From Psychrobacter proteolyticus (lineage in GTDB: Bacteria; Pseudomonadota; Gammaproteobacteria; Pseudomonadales; Moraxellaceae), in the NCBI RefSeq assembly GCF_003350005.1, contig NZ_QLKS01000002.1:62001-126000 (forward strand): a DNA stretch of 64,000 nt, in the 5' to 3' direction. Each line of letters opens with the position of its first letter. Positions within the stretch are counted from its first letter, which is position 1. Position numbers and translations under genes: made by a program. Positions 56,775 to 64,000 of the stretch are shown here, piece by piece. The notes beneath the pieces were generated by a model, which saw only the letters and a list, made by a program, of their open reading frames with translations, was not told the DNA's origin and made no database searches.

Positions 56775-56816
56775 CAAAAGCCTCAGACGTTCTCGTCTGA
56801 GGCTTTTGTTTTTTTT
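56775..56816 (+). terminator. Hairpin with T-run between the two RarD-like genes
   Basis: CAAAAGCCTCAGACG (56775-56789) pairs perfectly with CGTCTGAGGCTTTTG (56794-56808) around TTCT, followed by eight T. It is nearly the same sequence as the hairpin at 55455 and lies 44 bases before the second copy's start. Confidence 0.9.
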
Positions 56817-56859
56817 AAAAATTGCCATGGATGTGCCCCAATCTTTAAAGGCTGTTGTG

Positions 56860-57930
56860 ATGCTGACTACTAACCAAACCTCGCAAGGTACAATCACCGC
56901 TGTCGCTGCAAATTTTTTATACTCATTGCTGTTCTTATTTGGTCTACTGCTGCAACCATTATCAGGTACGCAAGTCGCTTCGTGGCGCGTGCTGACGATG
57001 TTTTTTAGTCTAGTACTGCTAGTCAGTGTACTAAAGCAGTGGCAGCACATTTTTGATTATCTAAAAACACTAAAGAACGCAAAAGAGTGGTTTTTATTTA
57101 TATTACCCACACCGATTTTGGGCGCGCAAATTTGGATATTTATGTGGGCGCCAGTCAATGGCTTGGGACTTGAGGTAACGTTGGGTTATTTCCTATATCC
57201 GATGATTATGATTGTTGTCGGCAGGTTCTTTTATAACGAAGACATGAGCTTACTTCAGTGGGCTGCTATCGTATGTGCAGGTCTTGGTATCGCTTACGAT
57301 ATTTTTGAGTATGGTGCGATCTCTTGGGCGACTTTGTTTGTTTGCTTGGGTTATCCTCCTTACTATCTACTACGTCGCAAGTTGGCAGTGCCGCCTATTA
57401 CTGGTCTGATTTCAGACCTTGTATTGTTGTTACCAGTGGTACTGGTTGCACTGTATATGAATGGCGGTTTTGAAGTAGCAATAACCAACCACAAGCTTTG
57501 GTATTTGCTGCCATTATTAGGCATTATCAGTACCGCTGCAATGTCATTGACGATGGTAGCCAGTCAGAAGTTGCCTGTCTCACTGTTTGGGACTTTGTGC
57601 TACCTTGAGCCAATATTCTTGTTCATATTCTCAATCGCAATTTTAGATCGTAACTTACATGATGGTGGTTCCATGCTGATGTACAGCATGATTTTTATCG
57701 CATTGCTGATTATGATTGCTGATAGCGCATTGGGTTATATGGCGCGTAAACGTGAAGACCGCTTACATGGCTACAATGAGCCACAAGTGGGCAGTTTTCC
57801 ACCACGTCGTCGCCTGAAAAATCGCCGTATCAAAGGCGTGCTAATCGCGCATCGATTCCGTCAGATCAAAAAATATCAGCAAAAGATAGATAAAATGACG
57901 CGTAAGATTGAAGCATTACATTTAGATTGA
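56860..57930 (+). CDS. RarD/EamA-family permease, copy 2
   Basis: A tandem paralogue of the gene at 55549. Roughly two thirds of the residues are identical by eye (MLTTNQTSQGT, GTQVASWRVL, MWAPVNGLGLEVTLGYF, KLPVSLFG). ATG 56860 is chosen over the upstream ATGs at 56755 and 56827 because the leader AAAGGCTGTTGTGATGCTGA is nearly that of copy 1 and the length becomes exactly 356, the same as copy 1; the 56755 frame would start upstream of the hairpin at 56775. About ten helices and the same basic coiled-coil C-terminus are present. Substrate unknown. Confidence 0.88.
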   Translation: MLTTNQTSQGTITAVAANFLYSLLFLFGLLLQPLSGTQVASWRVLTMFFSLVLLVSVLKQWQHIFDYLKTLKNAKEWFLFILPTPILGAQIWIFMWAPVNGLGLEVTLGYFLYPMIMIVVGRFFYNEDMSLLQWAAIVCAGLGIAYDIFEYGAISWATLFVCLGYPPYYLLRRKLAVPPITGLISDLVLLLPVVLVALYMNGGFEVAITNHKLWYLLPLLGIISTAAMSLTMVASQKLPVSLFGTLCYLEPIFLFIFSIAILDRNLHDGGSMLMYSMIFIALLIMIADSALGYMARKREDRLHGYNEPQVGSFPPRRRLKNRRIKGVLIAHRFRQIKKYQQKIDKMTRKIEALHLD

Positions 57931-58147
57931 TGTCAAAGAGTACAGTGTCTTAGGCGTAGGTTGAGATGAAAATTAAACTGAACTGACTTGGTAGACATTG
58001 TTTTCCAGTATGTCTGCCAACTCGCAGTATTAAAGAAGTACAAATTACGCTATTATCGAGAGCAGTAGGGCCACGATCGAGCAAACGTATGGCGCTATAT
58101 CTGAGATATTATGGCTGATTTACTACAATATATAACTAGGACGGTTT

Positions 58148-58816
58148 ATGTTACATCTTCATCATTTAGCAAACTCGCGCTCGTTTCGTATTATCTGGCT
58201 GTTGGAAGAGCTCGGCGCCGATTATAAACTGACTTGCTATGAGCGCAACAAGGCATACCGTGCTCCTGATAGCCTCAAACAAGTGCATCCGATTGGTAAT
58301 GCACCGATACTAGAAGCGGACGATCGTGTGCTAATTGAGTCAGGGTTTATCATTGAGTATTTGATTAAGCACTATGACAAAGAAAAGCAGTTCAAACCTG
58401 ATGATAATAACGAAGCAGCATGGGAAGCCTATACGTTTTGGCTACACTTTGCAGAAGCTTCATTGATGCCGCTGTTGGTGATGCGTTTGGTATTCACAAA
58501 AGTAGTGTCTCAGTCGCCAATGCTAATCAAACCTATCAGCAAAAAAATCCAAGGTCAGATTGAAAAAAACATGATCAGTAGCGGTTTGGAGAAAATGCTA
58601 GATATGATGGAGCGTCATCTACATGAAAACCACTGGTTTGCAGGTAGTGAATTTAGCGCCGCTGATATTCAAATGCATCTTGCAGTCTTGGGTGCCAATG
58701 CTGGTGCAGGTTTAGATCAGAGTAAATATACCAATCTTTTGAACTGGCTCAAACGCTGCGAAGAACGAGATGCCTTTAAGCGAGCAGAAAAAAAGGGTGG
58801 CCGTCTGAATTTTTAG
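58148..58816 (+). CDS. Glutathione S-transferase family protein
   Basis: A 222-residue cytosolic GST-like protein. The N-terminal thioredoxin-fold domain (about 1-80) has SRSFRIIWLLEELGADYKL, the cis-Pro region GNAPILEADDRVLIESG with the glutathione-binding E-S pair, and IIEYLIKHY; the helical C-terminal domain has the WFAGSEFSAADIQMHLAV N-cap box. The catalytic residue would be Ser10 or Ser12. Substrate not predictable. An extended -10 element and a hairpin follow the stop. Confidence 0.93.
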   Translation: MLHLHHLANSRSFRIIWLLEELGADYKLTCYERNKAYRAPDSLKQVHPIGNAPILEADDRVLIESGFIIEYLIKHYDKEKQFKPDDNNEAAWEAYTFWLHFAEASLMPLLVMRLVFTKVVSQSPMLIKPISKKIQGQIEKNMISSGLEKMLDMMERHLHENHWFAGSEFSAADIQMHLAVLGANAGAGLDQSKYTNLLNWLKRCEERDAFKRAEKKGGRLNF

Positions 58817-58823
58817 AGGATAC

Positions 58824-58832
58824 TGGTATAAT
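58824..58832 (+). promoter_or_regulatory. Extended -10 element after the GST gene
   Basis: TGGTATAAT combines TGn with a consensus TATAAT, lying 8 bases after the GST stop. It also sits inside AGGAT...ATCCT, a small palindrome. The transcript would run into the hairpin at 58865-58899. Confidence 0.5.
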
Positions 58833-58864
58833 CCTCTCTCAACGCTTAAGTAGCCATGTAGACC

Positions 58865-58899
58865 AAAGGCTTTGTTTATGAATAAACAAAGCCTTTTTT
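58865..58899 (+). terminator. Long hairpin with T-run just before the next start codon
   Basis: AAAGGCTTTGTTTAT (58865-58879) pairs perfectly with ATAAACAAAGCCTTT (58882-58896), followed by T. The T-run ends only 12 bases before the ATG at 58911; the AGGA ribosome site directly follows it. Confidence 0.85.
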
Positions 58900-58910
58900 A
58901 GGATAATACT

Positions 58911-59222
58911 ATGACAGATCTAAATACTTCGAATAAAGGTAATCTGAAGCAAGATAGTCTAGACAAAGATAATAATCAGTCAGCAACTCAAACATCACTT
59001 AATAAGCAAGATACCAGTATGCAAGAAAATAATAGACAACAGATTAATAGCCAACAAGTCTCTATCAAGTCGTGGTCACAGAAAATTCTGGTGGTAATTC
59101 TGTGTGCAGCGAGCTTTTATGGTGGCTGGAAATCTTACGAATCAAATATGGTCAATGAGTGTACTGCCAATGGTGGGCAAATGATTGAAGGTCAAAAAAC
59201 CATGATATGCCAATTGTCATAG
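58911..59222 (+). CDS. Small membrane protein of unknown function
   Basis: A 103-residue protein: a polar Asn/Gln/Ser-rich N-terminal half of about 55 residues, one membrane helix (about 57-76, ILVVILCAASFYGGW), and a short external tail with two cysteines (NECTANGGQMIEGQKTMICQLS). By the positive-inside rule the N-terminus is probably cytoplasmic. AGGA is 8 bases before ATG 58911. No family is recognised. The hairpin directly upstream suggests it is controlled by read-through or has an independent start. Confidence 0.7.
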   Translation: MTDLNTSNKGNLKQDSLDKDNNQSATQTSLNKQDTSMQENNRQQINSQQVSIKSWSQKILVVILCAASFYGGWKSYESNMVNECTANGGQMIEGQKTMICQLS

Positions 59223-59324
59223 CTAGGCATATTCTTTGTTTATCTCATTTCTGTTATCGTTTTAGAATGAAGAGGTACTCTCGTAAGTCTGAGCTAGTAC
59301 TCCTGATAAATAAAAGGCATCACT

Positions 59325-60461
59325 ATGCTAAAGCTAACCTTTTTGGGTACCTCTGCAGGTGTACCGACCAAACAGCGTAATGTGACTGCACTGGCAATAG
59401 AGTGTCTGAATCCGCATAGCTCTGGCGTACAGCAAGGGAGTCGTCAACAGAACAATCAGAGTAAGAAATCGCGTCCATGGGTGCTGATTGATTGCGGTGA
59501 AGGCACGCAGCAGCAGTTGCTACATACTAAGCTCTCCCTACATCAATTAGCTGCTATCTGCATTACTCATGTGCATGGTGATCATTGCTATGGTCTACCA
59601 GGGTTGCTAGCAAGCGCTGCTATGTCAGGACGCCGTGAACCATTAACTTTGATTGCCCCAAAAGCGATTGCTACTTTGCTTGAAGCGATTACCGCCACTA
59701 CAGAGCTGTATCTACCTTTCGCTCTCGACTTTATAGCGATTGAAGAGGTGTTGGCTGAGCAAGGTGATACGAACAAGGTTAACATTAGCTTAAGCGACCA
59801 ACATCAGCTTGATATTGATATCACGCGGCTATCACATCGAGTTGCTTCTCATGCCTTTGGTATTACTCAGACTATTAGCCGCCGCATCCTTAATACAGAT
59901 AAGCTTGTGGCAGATAGTATTCTAGCCAGTGCACTATGGGGCAAGTTACAGCAAGGCGAAGATGTCACGACTGAGGGTAATAGACAATTGCGCTCAGTAG
60001 ATTATGTTGACAATGAGATACAGCGGACGCGAGTGGTGGTGGCAGGAGACAATGATGCGCCAAGTTTGTTAAGCAAAGCCGTTATCAATGCGGATTTATT
60101 GGTGCATGAAGCTACTTATACGCACGAGGTGCTCACTAAGATTCGAGCCAAAAACCCAGACTATGATCCGATGCATAGTAGCGCCCAATTGCTTGGCGAA
60201 TTTGCGCAAGCGGCTGGACTCAAAAATCTAATTTTAACCCACTTTAGCGCGCGTTATCAGGGTTTTGATAATCCTAATAGCAAGACACCAAACATGGCAT
60301 ATATTCGTTTAGATGCTGAGAGCGTCTACAAAGGTAATCTTTGGTTAGCAGTAGATTTTGACCAATATATGGTCGATGGTGCAGTTGAATTGGCAGATAA
60401 TCAAGAGGGCAGTCAAGAAGAGAATCGCGTGCAATATATAGGCTCTGCACGCAGTGATTAG
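59325..60461 (+). CDS. rnz: Ribonuclease Z
   Basis: RNase Z, a metallo-beta-lactamase-fold endonuclease that trims tRNA 3' ends. The N-terminus LKLTFLGTSAGVPTKQRNVTALAI and the zinc motif H82VHGDH87 (HxHxDH) are intact; further ligands are in AGDN (VVVAGDNDAPSLL), HEATY and the LILTHFSARY strand. A polar insert near residues 33-50 is present. Length 378 residues, longer than the bacterial short form (about 305) because of an insert in the central part and an extended C-terminus. Monocistronic, convergent with the DUF815 gene. Confidence 0.94.
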   Translation: MLKLTFLGTSAGVPTKQRNVTALAIECLNPHSSGVQQGSRQQNNQSKKSRPWVLIDCGEGTQQQLLHTKLSLHQLAAICITHVHGDHCYGLPGLLASAAMSGRREPLTLIAPKAIATLLEAITATTELYLPFALDFIAIEEVLAEQGDTNKVNISLSDQHQLDIDITRLSHRVASHAFGITQTISRRILNTDKLVADSILASALWGKLQQGEDVTTEGNRQLRSVDYVDNEIQRTRVVVAGDNDAPSLLSKAVINADLLVHEATYTHEVLTKIRAKNPDYDPMHSSAQLLGEFAQAAGLKNLILTHFSARYQGFDNPNSKTPNMAYIRLDAESVYKGNLWLAVDFDQYMVDGAVELADNQEGSQEENRVQYIGSARSD

Positions 60462-60501
60462 ACATGGCTAAGCTTAGATGTGATTTAGCGTTAAATATGA
60501 C

Positions 60502-61473
60502 CTAGCGCTTACTGTCTTCGATAGCCAATTGTGTTTCACCACTCCAAAAGCGGCTGAACTGGTAAGCAACTCGTCCTGAGCGACCACCACGTTCAGAGGC
60601 CCAACGTAGCGCATCCTTTCTGATCTTATCAGGCATAGACTGACTTGCTAAAATGTCCTTAGCATCATTATCTATATCAGCTGAGATTTTTTGCTGCTCT
60701 AAATTCAGATAATGCTGAACGATATGCAGATAAGTCTGCTGATCCATAGGATGGAAGGTGAGGGACAAACCGAACCGATCTGATAATGACACGGTCTCAT
60801 CAATGGCCTCATAGGGATTGACTTCATCCGTCTGCCCATTATAAATATCGACATTGTCTTTCATCATCTGCGGTAGCAAGCGACGGCGATTACTGGTGGC
60901 GTAGACCAGTAGTTTGTCTTGCTCAGAGTCTAGCGAGCCATCGAGCACGCTCTTTAGCGCACGATAGCTCTCGTCTTGACCATTAAAAGCGAGGTCGTCA
61001 CAGTATACGATATAGCGGCAATGACAATCTGCTGGTAGGACATTAATAGCAGCACGAATCTTATCCAATACTTGCAGATCATCGCGCGCAACCTCAATAA
61101 TACGCAAGCCTTCACTATAATGAGCTTGTAGCAAAGCGCGAATCAATGATGACTTACCGGCACCGCGTGTGCCTGACATTAATACGTGATTGGCAGGGTA
61201 ACCTTTAATAAACTGACGGGTATTCTGTACCAGTTTCGATTTTTGCGTATCGATACCATGCAAGTCATCTAAGCTCAAAAACAAATTGACCGATAAAGCT
61301 TGCAGATGACCAGTGCGTCCACCAACCCAGCGATAAGCAAGCTGGCTCGGATCGATTTCAATAGTTGGTGTAACCCGCTCTTGTAAGTACTGACTGAGTA
61401 AGTCTAACAAAGGTGCGGGTAGGGCATAAGTAGGTTGATCAGATGGCATGGTCTGGATAGTTGGTTGTGACAT
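60502..61473 (-). CDS. DUF815 family AAA+ ATPase
   Basis: An ATPase of unknown role. ATG 61473 is preferred to ATG 61521 because AGAG lies before it. The 323-residue protein has a Walker A GTRGAGKS (residues 101-108), a Walker B region in RYIVYCDDLAF and the sensor-1 ATSNRRRLLP, which together define DUF815. Structurally the family is near DnaC/RuvB-type AAA+ proteins. A C-terminal SGRVAYQFSRFWSGE segment is typical. It is transcribed alone, divergent from the kinase-like gene. Confidence 0.88.
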   Translation of the reverse strand: MSQPTIQTMPSDQPTYALPAPLLDLLSQYLQERVTPTIEIDPSQLAYRWVGGRTGHLQALSVNLFLSLDDLHGIDTQKSKLVQNTRQFIKGYPANHVLMSGTRGAGKSSLIRALLQAHYSEGLRIIEVARDDLQVLDKIRAAINVLPADCHCRYIVYCDDLAFNGQDESYRALKSVLDGSLDSEQDKLLVYATSNRRRLLPQMMKDNVDIYNGQTDEVNPYEAIDETVSLSDRFGLSLTFHPMDQQTYLHIVQHYLNLEQQKISADIDNDAKDILASQSMPDKIRKDALRWASERGGRSGRVAYQFSRFWSGETQLAIEDSKR

Positions 61474-61665
61474 AGTGGCTCTAGCAATTAAGGTTGTCTT
61501 TAATACCATACCCAAAAACACAATTAACGTTGCTAAAATTTCAGTACCTACAATCTTAGTGCCTACTAAGCGTAGTACTTGTAACCATTATTCGCGCTAT
61601 TATTATCTTTGGAAATGATACGAATGGGAAGGCAATAATCTCACTATATTATGAGAAACAATACC

Positions 61666-62706
61666 ATGGAAAATAGTGCCAGTAATCCATCTATTACGCA
61701 AGCTTTGCAAGCGCAGGCGGTGCAGCTATTGTCCATTATTACCCAAGAACTGGACGTACAGCATTTTAGTGAGATAGTGCATCAACGTATTGCTCAGCAA
61801 AGCACAGAACAAACGCAAGATGAGCATGCGCAAGTTGTTAAAACACAAGATATCGACAAGACTTACTTCCAAGGACTAACACGTGCCCAGCATCCGCAAT
61901 TTGGTAGCGTGATGATTAAATGGCAGTTGAGTGATGGCGCTTATCCTATTGCTTCCGATTTAACTCACGAAGCGGATATTTTAGCTGCTGTAAATGCTTC
62001 ATCGAAAATCAAAAATAACGCTATCGCACCTCCACTATTGGCTCATCATTGTGTAAACGTTCAAAAACTAGAGCAGCCTCAAAAGCTCGTGATAGTAGTT
62101 ATGCCTTATTATCCTAATGCTAGCTTGGCAGGACAGTTGAGTGATCGAAATCAGCATTCATTGACGGTGCAACAAAAGCATCATTTCTTAGTACAATCCG
62201 CATACTTGATAGCCAATTTGCATCAGGCTGGCTGGCTACACAATGATATCAAGCCCAGCAATATTATGCTTGAGGGTTCTGACGATGAATGGCCAGCAGA
62301 TACCATGAGTAATAGTCTGACCCCTAGATTGTTACTCACTGATTTTGCTTTAGCACAATGTATGACGATGGCTAATAGCCAACCAAATCCTGCTGGCACA
62401 CCCGCCTATCTCGCACCTGAGCGCTGGCAAGGACAGAAGGCAACTATACAAAGTGATATCTACGCGTTTGGTGCAATGATGGTTGAGATACTAACAGGAA
62501 AACGCCCGTTTCAGATAAATGCCGACAGCCATGATAAATCAAAAGCGTGGGCGATTCAGCATTGCCAACAACTCATTCCAACGTTGTCAGCAGAATACAG
62601 TCATTATCAATGTATTGTCGATAAAGCATTGGCGAAGCGGGAAGAGAGACGGTATCAGGACATGGATAAGATATTGATAGATTTAAAGTTATTAGAAAAT
62701 AGCTGA
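61666..62706 (+). CDS. Eukaryotic-like serine/threonine protein kinase
   Basis: A 346-residue protein with one kinase domain. ATG 61666 is preferred to ATG 61651 because GAGA lies 9 bases upstream. The VAIK Lys lies in VMIKW; the catalytic loop reads H192NDIKPSNIML (HxDxKPxN, Asp194); the DFG motif reads DFA (226-228); then comes GTPAYLAPERW (APE) and SDIYAFGAMMVEILTGKRPF. There is no membrane helix. The change of Gly to Ala in DFG may lower activity or be tolerated. A degenerate copy of its C-terminal codons lies at the right end of the window. Target unknown. Confidence 0.88.
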   Translation: MENSASNPSITQALQAQAVQLLSIITQELDVQHFSEIVHQRIAQQSTEQTQDEHAQVVKTQDIDKTYFQGLTRAQHPQFGSVMIKWQLSDGAYPIASDLTHEADILAAVNASSKIKNNAIAPPLLAHHCVNVQKLEQPQKLVIVVMPYYPNASLAGQLSDRNQHSLTVQQKHHFLVQSAYLIANLHQAGWLHNDIKPSNIMLEGSDDEWPADTMSNSLTPRLLLTDFALAQCMTMANSQPNPAGTPAYLAPERWQGQKATIQSDIYAFGAMMVEILTGKRPFQINADSHDKSKAWAIQHCQQLIPTLSAEYSHYQCIVDKALAKREERRYQDMDKILIDLKLLENS

Positions 62707-62836
62707 ATTTATTATTTATTTTAAAAAGTGATTGTTTGTAGTATTCACATATTACCTAGTCGTTGTTTTTTATGTTTGAATGGATATTCAGGCTCATTTT
62801 AAGTTCAGTCGCTATAAACTAATTTGGGTTACCATA

Positions 62837-62861
62837 TTTCATTACAATGTTTCATTACAAT
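62837..62861. repeat. Two copies of a 12-base direct repeat
   Basis: TTTCATTACAAT occurs at 62837-62848 and 62850-62861, separated by one G, ending 14 bases before the start of the DJ-1-like gene. It may be a regulator-binding site or a chance duplication. Confidence 0.5.
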
Positions 62862-62875
62862 ACAGTGAGAATATC

Positions 62876-63433
62876 ATGGCTAAAGTACTTATCATTACCG
62901 GTGATTTTGTTGAAGATTATGAAAACATGGTTCCGTTCCAAGCACTACTAGCAATGGGGCATGAGGTTGATGCGGTATGCCCAGATAAAGTGGCAGGCGA
63001 TAGCATCGCTACCTCAATACATGATTTTGAAGGTGATCAAACTTATACCGAAAAACGCGGCCATAATTTTGTCCTTAATGCGTCTTTTGCTGATATCAAT
63101 GTAGAAGAGTACGATGCTTTGTATTTGCCGGGTGGACGTGCGCCAGAATACTTGCGCTTGAATGCTAAGGTCATTGCAATGATTCAGCATTTCGCAAATA
63201 CTGATAAACCGATTGCCTCAGTTTGCCATGGGCCACAAATGCTGACGGCTGCTGGCGTATTGAAGGGTAAAAAAGTATCTGCTTATCCTGCGTGTCAGCC
63301 AGAAATAGAAATGGCTGGCGCTGAGTATGTCACGTTACCTATGGATGGCGCTATTACAGATGGTCAACTGGTAACAGCACCTGCATGGCCTGCCCACCCA
63401 GCGATGCTAAAGCAGTTTGTTGCTTTGCTATAA
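62876..63433 (+). CDS. DJ-1/PfpI family protein
   Basis: A 185-residue protein with the class I glutamine amidotransferase-like fold. ATG 62876 is chosen over the upstream ATG 62780 because GTGAGA precedes it and the chain then begins [20 protein letters not shown]. The nucleophile elbow is [10 protein letters not shown], with the conserved Cys, and the [11 protein letters not shown] turn supplies the oxyanion region. Members include proteases, chaperones and glyoxalases (DJ-1, PfpI, YhbO), so the activity here is unknown. A 12-base direct repeat lies upstream. Confidence 0.9.
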   Translation: MAKVLIITGDFVEDYENMVPFQALLAMGHEVDAVCPDKVAGDSIATSIHDFEGDQTYTEKRGHNFVLNASFADINVEEYDALYLPGGRAPEYLRLNAKVIAMIQHFANTDKPIASVCHGPQMLTAAGVLKGKKVSAYPACQPEIEMAGAEYVTLPMDGAITDGQLVTAPAWPAHPAMLKQFVALL

Positions 63434-63492
63434 GTATTAATTCGGGTCTGTTGAACGTTCAATAGACCCCAGTATCGAGAGAGAATATATAT

Positions 63493-63890
63493 ATGTGCCA
63501 ACTTTTTATTAGTGCTGACGACAGCTTATGGAGCTCTAAAACCAAATCACTTCGAATTCAGGGAGTTGTCACCTCAATTCGTTTAGAAGTTTTTTTTTGG
63601 ATATATTAGAAGAGTTGTCATTTCGTGATCAAATGACGGTTAATCAACTGATCACTAAGCTATACCTTGAATCTCTCGATGCTGATCATGATATTGGCAA
63701 TTTCACCTCTTTTTTAAGAGTTTGTTGTTCTCGTTATTTATCCTTAATAGCAGATGGCGATCTTTCTCGCGAAACAAGATTGCCTTTAGAAAAAGTCGAT
63801 GCAAGAAATATTATTCAACGTGAAAACATCCGTAAAAATCAACGTAGTGCATTATTCAATGATAGTGAGGGAAATCTTTCTATTAATTAA
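63493..63890 (+). pseudogene. Ribbon-helix-helix domain protein, frameshifted
   Basis: The frame from ATG 63493 (GAGAGAG upstream) encodes MCQLFISADDSLW, then SLRIQGVVTSIRLEVFFW, and stops 15 codons too soon. The rest of the family pattern (ILEELSFRDQMTVNQLITKLY, DIGNFTSFLRVCCSRYL) resumes in another frame from about 63597. The two halves match one protein of the ribbon-helix-helix type 4 family if one G is added after TTTTTTTTTGG at 63590-63600, giving FFWDILEEL. The run of nine T makes a sequencing error or true slippage both possible. The intact protein would be about 132 residues. The RHH family is DNA-binding; no partner toxin is seen. Confidence 0.8.
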
Positions 63891-63906
63891 TTATGCCTAT
63901 GGCAGG

Positions 63907-64000
63907 TATATGCAAGCATTGGCAAAGCAGGTAGAGAGGAGCTATTAGAGTACGGAAGAGGTGTTAAAGGATTTAGAAAGGTTAAAAAAACAGATTAATA
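63907..64000 (+). pseudogene. Decayed C-terminal fragment of a Ser/Thr kinase-like gene
   Basis: Reading from 63907 gives YMQALAKQVERSY, then a stop (TAG at 63946-63948), then STEEVLKDLERLKKQIN. This parallels the end of the kinase at 61666: ALAKREERRYQDMDKILIDLKLLENS. About 31 of 43 aligned bases are identical by eye, with no gap. If TAG were CAG the sequence would read RSYQSTEEVLKDLERL, a normal kinase tail. The rest of the kinase domain is missing upstream; the fragment continues to the window end and may extend further. Confidence 0.6.

Noticed and set aside
56755..56859. N-terminal extension of the second RarD-like gene
   Set aside because: It would be translated through the hairpin at 56775-56808, and copy 1 has no counterpart; ATG 56860 gives identical lengths.

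Overview
The window looks like a chromosomal segment of a gamma-proteobacterium of the Moraxellaceae, most probably Psychrobacter. This is inferred from the codon and base composition (moderately AT-rich), the protein sequences, the Moraxellaceae-type hypothetical proteins and the gene order; it was not checked against any database. Almost everything is housekeeping. I see no rRNA, CRISPR array, prophage or insertion sequence. Genes lie mostly on the + strand.

Layout. 1-4.7 kb: the 3' part of nadC, a MarC-family membrane protein, a LysE/ArgO-type exporter (minus), then three tandem genes for distantly related proteins of unknown function. 4.8-9.3 kb: rluB (minus), folD, psiE-like, corA (minus), a DUF2237 gene (minus). 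9.8-15.1 kb: hisZ, purA, ndk, rlmN, with a structured 540-base gap before rlmN. 15.3-23.8 kb: the conserved cluster pilW-rodZ-ispG-hisS-yfgM-bamB-der, linking pilus assembly, cell shape, isoprenoid precursor synthesis, translation, outer-membrane assembly and ribosome biogenesis. 24-31.9 kb: a hybrid-like sensor kinase, a PBP5/6-type carboxypeptidase (minus), a small exported protein (minus), surE, an nlpD-like gene and a lytic transglycosylase, together a peptidoglycan-remodelling neighbourhood.

32.3-39.3 kb: a molybdenum cofactor and molybdate uptake cluster, moeA-moaA-moaB-mobA-moaC-moaD-moaE-modA-modB, with no modC ATPase next to it. 39.4-39.8 kb: a minus-strand tRNA-Val/tRNA-Asp operon with a near-perfect promoter and a terminator. 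40-45.7 kb: cardiolipin synthase, a Sel1-repeat membrane protein, waaA and rsmE. 45.9-50.4 kb: an iron(III) ABC importer (binding protein, fused permease, ATPase), preceded by a promoter overlapped by a Fur-box-like sequence. 50.4-55.4 kb: cmoM (minus, with a 5-unit hexanucleotide repeat), two small genes and gyrA. 55.5-57.9 kb: two tandem RarD-like permease genes, each preceded by a near-identical hairpin. 58.1-64 kb: a glutathione transferase, a small membrane protein, ribonuclease Z, a DUF815 ATPase (minus), a Ser/Thr kinase-like gene, a DJ-1/PfpI protein, a frameshifted ribbon-helix-helix gene, and at the very end a decayed fragment resembling the C-terminus of the kinase.

The best candidates for something undescribed are the tandem family at 2.4-4.7 kb (one member carries a perfect EF-hand-type calcium loop), the possible small RNAs or structured leaders near 13.5, 51.9 and 58.9 kb, and the decaying genes at the right end.
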